A DNA stretch of 64,000 nucleotides, from contig NC_087069.1 in NCBI RefSeq assembly GCF_963678635.1, positions 48,316,276 through 48,380,275 on the forward strand. The letters run 5' to 3'. The notes under the pieces were generated by a model. The model had not been told where the DNA came from, searched no databases, and was given only the letters and a program-made list of their open reading frames with translations. This document shows, piece after piece, positions 11,100 to 19,068 of this stretch; within the stretch, counting starts at the first letter, position 1; each line of letters opens with the position of its first letter. A program made the position numbers and the translations under genes. Source of the DNA: Symsagittifera roscoffensis (lineage: Eukaryota > Xenacoelomorpha > Acoela > Convolutidae).

Positions 11100-11342
11100 A
11101 CACAAAATGTGAGTTTAACAGGTGAAAATTTACCAAAAGAGTTATTAGACGAAATCAGTACCGGAAACGTAGAAAAAATTGTTCGGATACTTCTGACAGA
11201 CAAAAACATAGCAAGATATATAATAAAATACAAACCAAACGGGAATAGATCAGAGAGAAAAAAAGGCGATTGGTATGCAGTTGTAACTATCAACCTTGAT
11301 ACAAATAAGCAAAAAAAGTCTTCCAGTAAACATGGAAATTGA
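11100..11342 (+). pseudogene. Second, shorter copy of the LPxEL module
   Basis: An open frame without an ATG in a good position reads NLPKELLDEISTGNVEKIVR then ARYIIKYKPNGN, matching the C-terminal half of the protein at 10530-10949 in spacing and key residues (LP.EL, NVE.I, A...VK.K.N). It appears to be a diverged remnant of a gene duplication inside the element. The 3' end runs into the start of the next gene. Confidence 0.4.
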
Positions 11343-11622
11343 AGAAACCACCAATGTCGAGAACAATGATTGCGACTTTGTTGACATTGGTGTTGCCGAA
11401 AAGTCTTTATCTCACGAAAACAGATCTTGGAAATTTTGTAATTCTGTTTCTCTTCCGTCTGCAGAAGTTGTCTTTTTCACGCAAGTCTGTTTCATTTTCA
11501 TTTTGCTCTCTTTATCTATTTCAAAATTGTCTTTTTACAACCTTAGTTGTGATGAGACTGCCATTTGGCTTTCAATACTATCCAGTACAGTTGGTTACAT
11601 GTTACCCAATCCAAAGTTATAA
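11332..11622 (+). CDS. Small membrane protein next to the ATPase (96 aa)
   Basis: It starts at ATG 11332 (MEIEETTNVENNDCDFVDIG). An acidic N-terminus is followed by a hydrophobic helix (residues ~46-68, SAEVVFFTQVCFIFILLSLS) and a second weakly hydrophobic segment ending in ILSSTVGYMLPNPKL. A short two-segment membrane protein ending in LLSS..GY.LP.PKL just before the ATPase recurs in Polinton-like elements, and the older fossil at 52.85-55.4 kb has the same signature before its ATPase. It stops three bases before the ATPase ATG, suggesting a shared transcript. Function unknown, perhaps envelope or membrane remodelling (inference). Confidence 0.65.
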   Translation: MEIEETTNVENNDCDFVDIGVAEKSLSHENRSWKFCNSVSLPSAEVVFFTQVCFIFILLSLSISKLSFYNLSCDETAIWLSILSSTVGYMLPNPKL

Positions 11623-11624
11623 TA

Positions 11625-12317
11625 ATGAATATGATCATTCCAACAAAAGATCGTCTGTTTATGTCCGTTTCAGGTCCCTCAGGATCTGGTAAAACTGATT
11701 TAATTTTTCAAATGCTTCTCAAAGGTACATTCTATCCATCGTATAACAAGATATTTTATTTTTATCTTCACGATCAACCCAAATACCGTTCCTTTGTTTC
11801 TCACAACAAATTTGATATTGAATTTATAAAATTATCCAGCTTTGAAATTGTTAATAACTTACGGGATTGTCTGATTGTCTTTTATGATACCTGTGAAGAA
11901 ATTTTTAATGAAAAAGATTTTGTTAAATTAGCTACAGCAGACCGACATAAAAATGTTCATGTTATTTATGTCAAGCACAATTTATTTCAGCAAAGTAAGC
12001 AATCACGTACAATAGATTTGAATACAACTCACTTAATTTTGTTCAAATCACCTCGAGACATTCAACAAATTGATTATTTAGGCAGACAGTTGAATAATGC
12101 AAAATTCCTCCGTCATGCGTATCAGTTGGCAACGAAAGAAGATTTCGGTCATCTGTTGATAGACCTGGATCCCAAAACTTCAGAATGTCTTCGTTATTCG
12201 TCAAACATAGTTCCACCATCACCAACCATTTTCTATTTACCATCCTCAAAAGCAGTTATCACATCTCTTGAAAATGAAAGAGTAAGAATTATGTATATTG
12301 AAGCAAATGCTCAATAG
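11625..12317 (+). CDS. Genome-packaging ATPase of Polinton 1 (FtsK/HerA type, 230 aa)
   Basis: An open frame of normal length for Polinton packaging ATPases. The ATG at 11625 is chosen because it leaves the usual short lead before Walker A (GPSGSGKT, residues 17-24). Walker B is LIVFYDTCEE (83-92). Downstream HVIYVKHNLFQQSKQSRTID and FKSPRDIQQIDYLGRQL are signature blocks of the family, near residues 108-155. In relatives the enzyme drives DNA into the capsid. It follows the small membrane protein by two bases and slightly overlaps the next ORF, consistent with compact virus-like packing. Confidence 0.9.
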   Translation: MNMIIPTKDRLFMSVSGPSGSGKTDLIFQMLLKGTFYPSYNKIFYFYLHDQPKYRSFVSHNKFDIEFIKLSSFEIVNNLRDCLIVFYDTCEEIFNEKDFVKLATADRHKNVHVIYVKHNLFQQSKQSRTIDLNTTHLILFKSPRDIQQIDYLGRQLNNAKFLRHAYQLATKEDFGHLLIDLDPKTSECLRYSSNIVPPSPTIFYLPSSKAVITSLENERVRIMYIEANAQ

Positions 12318-12564
12318 TCGCCATTGTAGATCAATTTTGACAGGAGCTGATTCAAATTTTATTAGATTTCTTTGCGATTGTTTTGTAAATGTTTTTCTGG
12401 GACATGTTCCAGCTAACAAGAGTTTCATCGAAAGTAAGAAAATACCATTTGGAAAAATTGTTAACCCTAAGATTAGTATCCGAGAAAAACGAAAAGTTCT
12501 GGCAAACAATATTTCACTGGTTAAATCAATCGGAGAATCGTGTTACATTTACCTGAAAAACTAG
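12307..12564 (+). CDS. Small conserved Polinton protein (85 aa)
   Basis: The ATG at 12307 lies inside the end of the ATPase ORF. The motif FIRFLCDCFVNVFLGHVPAN followed by a basic KISIREKRKVLAN tail matches a short protein that often sits between ATPase and integrase in Polintons (FIRFLCEC..NVL.GN.P). Its function is unknown. The older fossil near 54 kb shows a remnant in the same place. Confidence 0.6.
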   Translation: MLNSRHCRSILTGADSNFIRFLCDCFVNVFLGHVPANKSFIESKKIPFGKIVNPKISIREKRKVLANNISLVKSIGESCYIYLKN

Positions 12565-12574
12565 AACCTTAAGC

Positions 12575-13501
12575 ATGTATGCTGAAGAACTCATCCTCAT
12601 TCCTCGAAAAACATATGCTCCAGATGAAAAAACTGCACCACAATCTCAAATCCTTCATAATCCATTAATTAACGACAAATCATCTCAACTCAATTACATA
12701 CAACGATTTCGAGAACGAAATATCAGCCGTGAATCTCCACCACCATTAAACCCAACATCTCCTATTCCTTTAACCCCTAGTAATGTAGTACCAAATCTTC
12801 GAAAAAGAAATTTATCTGCACTTACTAATTTCAGTGGTGATGGTGATGATGAAGCAGAAGAAAATATTGAATCATACAATTCTCAGCAGCAGACAAGTTC
12901 AAAGAGATTAGAAAAAAAGGATGAAAAAAGTTATGGAAAAACCGCTGAAGTGTTTCGAAAGGTTATGGAATCCATTCAAGAGCTATTGGAAGCTAATAAA
13001 TTGGAAAGGGCAAACATAGTGCTGAAGCAGTTGTTCAAAGTTGAATCCTTGACATTAGACGTTGACGGATATGTTCTAATTCAAGGAAAACCAACACTCG
13101 TTAAAATTGAATCCTTTTTGTACGATACACAGCAAAACACGAAAAAACTTGAGGGTGTTTTTTATCCTCAAATTTTGAAAGAACTGAATCTTGATCCTAG
13201 CTTAGTGTCTAACACTTATGCCAAACAGATTCTCCGCTCGCTTAAGAGCGAAGCAGCTAAGCCCTCAACTTCTTCCTCCTTCTTCTCCGACAACCCGACA
13301 ACTGAGGACTCGAAGAGATCAAAACCCTCCTCTTCGAAGACTCGATCGACAACTCTCAAACCCAGAACCAAGCAATCTGACCAAAGAAAAACCCAGAAAA
13401 AAGAATTTTTCCCCAACGACGACGATGATAAAAACTATGAAAGCAGTAAAGAATCGTTTGCGACGACGTCAACAAAAGAATGGAAATCCTACTATCAGTG
13501 A
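12575..13501 (+). CDS. Pre-integrase protein of Polinton 1, unknown function (308 aa)
   Basis: It starts at ATG 12575 with MYAEELILIPRKTYA. A short MYA..L.L.P opening is typical of the ORF in front of the integrase in this group. Pro/Ser-rich and acidic linkers (residues ~45-110) surround a helical centre (~125-215). The Ser/Thr/Lys-rich end (~225-308) overlaps the integrase region in another frame. Function is not known; a virion or regulatory role is possible. Overlap with the next gene is usual for compact virus-like genomes. Confidence 0.55.
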   Translation: MYAEELILIPRKTYAPDEKTAPQSQILHNPLINDKSSQLNYIQRFRERNISRESPPPLNPTSPIPLTPSNVVPNLRKRNLSALTNFSGDGDDEAEENIESYNSQQQTSSKRLEKKDEKSYGKTAEVFRKVMESIQELLEANKLERANIVLKQLFKVESLTLDVDGYVLIQGKPTLVKIESFLYDTQQNTKKLEGVFYPQILKELNLDPSLVSNTYAKQILRSLKSEAAKPSTSSSFFSDNPTTEDSKRSKPSSSKTRSTTLKPRTKQSDQRKTQKKEFFPNDDDDKNYESSKESFATTSTKEWKSYYQ

Positions 13502-14417
13502 AGAAAAGAAACTCAAATTACTCTACACGAAAGGTCCAGCTGCATTTGGTAGCGTTAAAAATTTAACAAATGCTAGTCAACTCTCACCAAAAAAAGTTAG
13601 AAATTTTCTGAGATCTCAATCATCACATACAAAGTATGGATTGTTTCGTAAAACATATCCTCGGCTAAAAGTGATTGTTAACGATATCAACGAAATTTGG
13701 TCTCTTGACTTGGCTTATGTTGATAAATTGGCTAAATATAACCGAGGAGTACGATATTTATTAGTTGCTGTCGATTGTCTCTCTCGCTACTTACGAGTGG
13801 AACCCCTGAAGACCAAATATGCTAAAGAAACAACCGAAGCTTTCAAAAAAATGATCAAAACAAAACAACCAAAAAAAGTTTGGGTTGACAAAGGCACCGA
13901 GTTTAAAGGAGAGTTCGAAAAGTTATGTACTAAACGAGAAATCATCAAATACAAAACTCACAGTGAAAAAAAATCAGCGTTTGCCGAAAGAAACATTCGA
14001 TCGCTGAAAAATATTATCTACAAATATTTGGAGTTTGAATGGACTTACAGTTATATTGAAAAATTACAAAGTTTTGTTCAAACGATTAACTCACGCGTTA
14101 ATAGAGTTACAAAATTGGCTCCAAACAAGGTCACAAGAAAACATGTACCTGCTTTAGTTTCAATAATTGCAAACAGTTCATCGAAGTTGGTACAGAAACC
14201 AAAATTTTATGTTGGTGATTATGTGCGAATAGCGAAGACTGACTTGCCTTTTAGAAAAAGTTACAAGCAGATTTTTACGAAGTTTTTGAAATAGTTGCCA
14301 TTCCTACTGTAAACCCTCCAACATACAGTCTCATTGATGCGGAAAAGGAAGAAATCAGCGGAAAATTTTATGAAAAAGAACTTAATTTAATTGGAAACAA
14401 AGCTGATTATAACGAAA
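13438..14417 (+). pseudogene. Retroviral-type (DDE) integrase of Polinton 1
   Basis: The region begins with the family block AAFGSVKNLTNASQLS and the zinc-binding/HTH-like YGLFRKTYPRLK. Catalytic-core residues are visible: Asp in WSLDLAYVDK, Asp in WVDKGTEFKG and Glu in SAFAERNIRSLK, spaced as in a DDE core. The YSYIEKLQSFVQTINSRVNR and FYVGDYVRI blocks follow, then a small chromo/SH3-like end (PPTYSLIDAEKEEISGKFYE). In relatives the enzyme inserts the element and makes a 6-bp target duplication. The region ends directly against the minor capsid gene. It is not fully continuous as a reading frame. Confidence 0.88.
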
Positions 14418-15287
14418 ATGGGCAGTGATGAGTTTACTGTACATTTGATTTCAACAGCATCAATGGATTATTTCCCAGACAACACTTTGGCCAGTTTTAG
14501 AAATTTTTGTAAAGAAGAAATAGCTTTAGACGGAGATTGGAGAGTTGCTCTCTCAGAAATAATTTTCCCCACAAAATTAAACAATGTTACTGATGAGGAA
14601 TTTACGTACTTCAGAGCATCCGAAGTAGTAGCCAGTAAATCCAACGCTGGCAATTGGACTACAATTTCCAGACCCTACTATGGCAAAAAAGTTTTTATCA
14701 AATCAGGAGAGTACCATTTTATAGAACAATTGATTAATGAGATAAAAACAAAACTCAAAGACAAAATTCATTTTGATGCGAGTCCTCAAGAAATCACGAA
14801 TAGCATGAGCATTTGAATGAACGCAAATGAAGGAATCTCATTCCCAAGTCCTCAAATACCCAGTCTGTTAGGCTACAATGCAAAGCTTGATGAGAACGGT
14901 GAATATCACATTGGTTACAAAATGATACCCTCCTTCGATGCATCTTATGAGGGAAACGAACTGTACGAATCTCATTTCCCATATGACTTATCAAGTGGGA
15001 CAAGTCTAATTTTTGTCTATATTGACATTATTCAATACCAAACTGTTGGTGATGCAAAGGCCCCATTGTTACGCGTCATTGATTCAAATAGACGCATCAA
15101 AAACGGAAGTGCCTGCAGCATTGAACCTAATCATCGAAAAAACTTCACTAATTTAGACTACAAAAAATTATTCACTTCATCTGTACAATCAATATCGGTA
15201 CAGTTGCGCACAGAAACTGGAAGACTAGTGCCTTTTGCAGGAACTGGTAAAGTTGTGTTGACTCTAAAATTCAAGCGCTTTGATTGA
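14418..15287 (+). pseudogene. Minor capsid (penton-like) protein of Polinton 1, broken
   Basis: It starts MGSDEFTVHLISTASMDYFP, the typical opening of Polinton penton proteins. Internal blocks such as LDGDWRVALSEIIFP, the ...FVYIDIIQYQTVGDAKAPLL motif near 15010-15070 and the VVLTLKFKRF C-terminus match the single jelly-roll minor capsid family. It sits between integrase and the basic core protein as usual. The gene is broken and is treated as a fossil. Confidence 0.8.
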
Positions 15288-15293
15288 AAACCA

Positions 15294-15716
15294 ATGGAAC
15301 AATATTATGCAAAGCAAGCTTCACTTCCTCATTTCTCTGGACACTACCGACAACGCGGCAGTGGATTTGGCGCTTTGGCTGCTGGTATTGGTCGTGTTGC
15401 TATACCGTTTGCACGACGGGTTATTCTACCGGCTGCGAAAAAACTGGGCAGAGAACTTTTGATGAGTGCAGCGCCAGAACTAATTGATGTCGCTATGAAA
15501 AAGAAGTCTCCTAAACAAGCATTGAAAAACACTGTCACAAAAACTGCAAGAAAACAACTCGGTGGTGGTAGACGACGTCGTCGAAAGACACCAATGAATG
15601 GATTACGAAGAAGAAGGTCAGTAGGCGCTCGAAAAAGAAAAACAACCATTCGAAGAAAAACCAGACCAGTGAGAAGTCGAGCAGATTTTTTCTCAAACAT
15701 AAAAAATGATCGCTAA
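15294..15716 (+). CDS. Basic core/membrane-lytic-like protein of Polinton 1 (140 aa)
   Basis: It starts at ATG 15294. The N-terminus has FSGHYRQRGSGFGALAAGIG then PFARRVILPAAKKLGRELLM, an amphipathic segment typical of the adenovirus pVI/pX-like virion proteins of Polintons. From residue ~85 it is extremely Arg/Lys-rich (GGGRRRRRK, RRRRS, ARKRK), as expected for a DNA-condensing core protein. It overlaps the start of the major capsid gene by about ten bases. The older Polinton at 58-64 kb has the same RQRG...PAAKR signature. Confidence 0.8.
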   Translation: MEQYYAKQASLPHFSGHYRQRGSGFGALAAGIGRVAIPFARRVILPAAKKLGRELLMSAAPELIDVAMKKKSPKQALKNTVTKTARKQLGGGRRRRRKTPMNGLRRRRSVGARKRKTTIRRKTRPVRSRADFFSNIKNDR

Positions 15717-17012
15717 TTTGTTACCCAATGAAGCTACCCATAGCTCTCTGGATTTGTTTGAAAAACAACCTCTTTTGATTACTTTTAAAAACGCTTTTGA
15801 TCAAAAAATTGGACCTGTCTATTCACCTAATGGACCAATGCTTGAATTTGAAATCACCGGTGACCGTAATAATTTTGTTGACCTGCAAAAAATTTATTTG
15901 GAAATACGATGCAAAGTAACGCAATCAAGTGGAGCTGATCTGCGATACGACCACACTGATCCTACTGTGTTTGATTCACCGTTCCTCGTAAACAACTCCC
16001 TGTATTCCCTTTTCTCTGACTGTACCCTCTCTGCTAATGGACTCAAAATCTCAAATGCCAATAGTAATTTTGCGCATAAAAGCTTTATTGGAACAGAATT
16101 TTCTAACAGCAAAGGAGCCAAGGACTCATGGCTTAAGTGTCAGGGATATCGTTTTGAAAACAATCCCGCTGCAATAGATGCAGCTGATTTCACATCTCAA
16201 CGAGAACTGGTCCGTGAATCGAGGGAAATTTGGTTCTATGGACCCGCTGGAGTTGATTTTTTCACATGTGACAAGCATTTGTTGAGCGGTGTTACCCTCA
16301 GACTTTCCTACAGACGTTCTCATGAAGACTTTCTCATTATTTCTGAAGATGCTGCCAACATTACAAGCTGCAAATACTCGAAGCGAACCTCTATGTTAGA
16401 AAAATGACTGTGACCGACCATGTGCTCTCTGCCATTGAATCAACTTTGCTCAAAACTCCTGCGAACTAGCCATATCAAGAAGAAATTACAAAAACATTTC
16501 TTGCAACAGCTGGTCAGCGCAGCTGGCAACAGGAAGATATTTTTGCTCGTGAACCGGTGAGACAAATTACCATAGCATTGAACACAAATATTGCTTTTCT
16601 AGGAACAAACCGAACGAATCCTTTTCATTATCGAAAATTTGGACTGGAGCAAGTTACTTTGAGACGAAATGGTTTACCAATAGCTAGTACACCAATTAGT
16701 ACACAAGATCATAAACGTCTCTTCTTCAACACACTATCAGCGCTGGGTTTGTTGCACTGCGGGCTGGGAATCACTCTGGATAACTACCAACAGCACTTTA
16801 TTATGTGTTTTGATCTCACTAGCACACAGCAGGCAGCTCATGACTTCTTGCATCCAGAACTTACTAACTGCTCAGTTTCACTCGATCTTCAATTCTCAAA
16901 CGCTTTGACAGCGAACCTGGAAATTTTTGTTTGGGGTATACGCTCATCCAATGTATTTATTACCTCCGACCGCAAAGTTACAAAGAACGTCCTTCCCATT
17001 TCAACAGTCTGA
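15706..17012 (+). pseudogene. Major capsid protein (double jelly-roll) of Polinton 1, broken
   Basis: The region begins MIANLLPNEATHSSLDLFEK. The block MLEFEITGDRNNFVDLQKIYLEIRC is the hallmark first strand pair of Polinton hexon-like capsids (EF.I.G....DL...YL). Later blocks include FSDCTLSANGLKISNAN, GVTLRLSYRRSHEDFLI, and in the second half PFHYRKFGLEQVTLRRNGLP and the LEIFVWGIRSSNVFI end. The protein would form the icosahedral shell in intact relatives. It is broken here. Confidence 0.85.
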
Positions 17013-17014
17013 AA

Positions 17015-17461
17015 ATGGATGAAATTAAGTTGCAGGACCTCATTCAAAATTGTAAACATCTGAAATATAAGTTTTTTGGAGTATTTGCAGCCGACAATTT
17101 TCCACCTCACATCCCAAACAACATCTTTATGATTGTGAACACTTCAAAATCAGATTCTCCGGGGACACGTTGGATTGTGATATGCAACAGAAGAAATGTT
17201 TTATACTTCGCTGATCCTCTCGGTCTTCCTCTCTGGCAGTACACCAATCTGTATAAACGATTGAATGAGAATTTTCATCAAGTGACTGAATTAATGACAA
17301 ACTTTCCCATTCAAGACTCAAACTCTACCATGTGCGGTTCTTTTTGTATTTATATTGCACATTTGATTTTTGATAAAAACTTTAATGGTGATGCTTCTGA
17401 TTTTGTTTATATAACTGATCATGTTTTGAAACGTTTCCTAACTCACATGCTTACCCATTAA
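17015..17461 (+). CDS. Adenovirus-like cysteine protease of Polinton 1 (148 aa)
   Basis: The ATG at 17015 (MDEIKLQDLIQNCKHLKYKF) follows the capsid stop immediately. FFGVFAADNFPPHIPNN, IFMIVNTSKSDSPG, YFADPLGLPL and the Cys-bearing SNSTMCGSFCIYI block fall in the order of the adenain/Ulp1-like maturation proteases. Length is close to the family's usual short form. In relatives it cleaves capsid and core precursors during maturation. Family placement is confident; whether this copy keeps activity cannot be claimed. Confidence 0.82.
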   Translation: MDEIKLQDLIQNCKHLKYKFFGVFAADNFPPHIPNNIFMIVNTSKSDSPGTRWIVICNRRNVLYFADPLGLPLWQYTNLYKRLNENFHQVTELMTNFPIQDSNSTMCGSFCIYIAHLIFDKNFNGDASDFVYITDHVLKRFLTHMLTH

Positions 17462-18361
17462 CTAACAATTTAATATGGCTGTTTTGTACACTTTACAATT
17501 TCATTTTGAACAATACATTCTTTTAGTAATTGAAATTTTACCCAATTGTTAACTGAATAGCAGTAATTCGAGAAGTTAAGCTTTGTATCAAAGTGAGAAA
17601 AAAAGTACAAAATCGATCTATGGGGGGATATCACCATACCAGCTACTGTTGCCTCCTTTCAGTACAATTTCCGGACGGGTTTCGAAACGCCGCCTTTCGG
17701 CTGAGAGTCGAGCGCCATGCGTTTTCCTCTACTCGGACCCCAAGAAATTTTGTTCCACTTCAATTTTGTAGTAACAAGTTAGGTATAAGTTTTGATAATA
17801 TTTCTGGGCACTTTTGGCTTTCATCAGTGTTCTCGTTTTTCAAGATCTTAACCCACTACAACTTATTAGCTCTTTCAACCTTTCTCTAAAATCAAAGCTT
17901 TTGTCATAGATTTCAGACGTTTATTTTTCAGTCTTCTGTAGACACGGAAAATGGAAATGTCGAAATTTTCAAGCCAATTTCTTTATTTTAGAGTTTTCAG
18001 TGTTGCAAAGTTTTTCTTTGTTTTTTACTTTCATTTGGCTTAAAGAAACTTTTCATTCTTATTTCGGTCAAATTGATCATTAGCTTTTACCTAAATAGAG
18101 GTGGCGGCCGCCGCAATTGACGAACTTTCCTTTCTTTGAGATTCAGCAATAAAACATGCATTTTTGAAGGAAATCGTTCACCGCAGCCAACAGTTAAGCT
18201 ACGCTGCCAAAATCTGGTGCTTCCTAATACATATAATAGGTATATAACGTCCTTTTACATGTAAACAAGCCAATACCCCCAAACTTTAGAAGGGAAAATA
18301 TGCACCGACCAAAACTTAATTCCATTCCCGTTTCCACAACGTTCAGTGGGAATACACAATT
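17462..18361. other. Non-coding 3' segment of Polinton 1
   Basis: About 0.9 kb between the protease and the right iterons. A locally GC-richer patch at 17620-17760 stands out; it has no clear ORF and no tRNA or 5S box arrangement I can defend. A GCGGCCGC site lies near 18110. The rest is AT-rich and featureless. Confidence 0.5.
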
Positions 18362-18624
18362 ATTTACCGAAGTTTTACATAGGGATCATTAAGTATAAAA
18401 ATTATACATTGGGATCATTAGGTATAAATATTTTACATAGGGATCATTAGGTATAAATATTTTACATAGGGATCATTAGGTATAAATATTTTACATAGGG
18501 ATCATTAGGTATAAATATTTTACATAGGGATCATTAGGTATAAATATTTTACATAGGGATCATTAGGTATAAATATTTACATAGGGATCATTAGGCATAA
18601 TCTATACCCAATGATCCCTGTAGG
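18362..18624. repeat. Right terminal inverted repeat of Polinton 1: ~29-bp iterons
   Basis: Eight copies of the iteron in reverse complement (ACATAGGGATCATTAGGTAT core), spaced about 29 bases, followed by the outer end that mirrors 146-175. The inner two copies are diverged, as on the left side. Strong similarity of both ends suggests recent activity or continued copying between ends. Confidence 0.93.
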
Positions 18625-18762
18625 TGATTAAAATTGATTTTTCCTCTGGTATGAATAATTTTATATGCGTCAGGTCTTTTCCTTTTTATTTTGTGATTAA
18701 AATTGATTTTTCCTCTGGTATGAATAATTTTATATGCGTCAGGTCTTTTCCTTTTTATTTTG
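18625..18762. repeat. Perfect 69-bp tandem duplication abutting the Polinton end
   Basis: The unit starts TGATTAAAATTGATTTTTCC and recurs at 18694 with no differences seen. Its first copy begins exactly where the inverted repeat of the Polinton ends. It may be a repair-associated duplication made at insertion, or slippage. Confidence 0.9.
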
Positions 18763-19068
18763 TTGATATCGTCATGTCAATTTGTTTTGCAAATTATTCC
18801 TTTTATAGTCTAACTTTTTTAATTAATTGACATGCAGAAGATAAAATTTAATTTCCAGAACTAGCGGTGTAAACTGTGCTTTCATTGCACTTTTTTCTGC
18901 AAGCTTTTTTTGTAAAACGAGAATCTGATGTAATGGTCTGATGAAAAAATCTCAGAAAAAAAGAAATAATTCGGATTTAATTTTTTTCTTCAAATTACCA
19001 ATAGACAAAGAAAACAGACACTTTTTTCTTTTTTTTTTCGGCTTCGAAAAAGTGATAAATTGTGCTCT
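18763..19068. other. No gene seen
   Basis: AT-rich host sequence. The 60-codon frame at 18941-19123 is Lys/Phe-rich and looks like chance. Confidence 0.5.

Larger units (their letters stand above)
146..18624. mobile_element. Polinton/Maverick element 1, nearly full length, broken
   Basis: An 18.5-kb virus-like DNA transposon. It is bounded by inverted arrays of the same ~29-bp iteron; the outermost bases (CCTACAGGGATCATTGGG on the left) recur in reverse complement on the right. It carries the diagnostic Polinton set: protein-primed family B DNA polymerase (minus strand), and on the plus strand an FtsK/HerA-type packaging ATPase, retroviral-type integrase, penton-like minor capsid, adenovirus-like basic core protein, double jelly-roll major capsid and Ulp1/adenain-like cysteine protease. 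Gene order ATPase, small ORF, integrase, minor capsid, core, major capsid, protease is the usual one. Some genes are open over their full length while others are interrupted, roughly ten breaks overall, most of them in the polymerase. It therefore looks recent but broken. The flanks do not show a clean 6-bp target duplication. Confidence 0.93.

Noticed and set aside
17620-17770. Possible 5S- or tRNA-derived element in the Polinton 3' segment
   Set aside because: CATACCA and GGTTTCGAAAC pieces occur, but no complete promoter box set or cloverleaf can be drawn.
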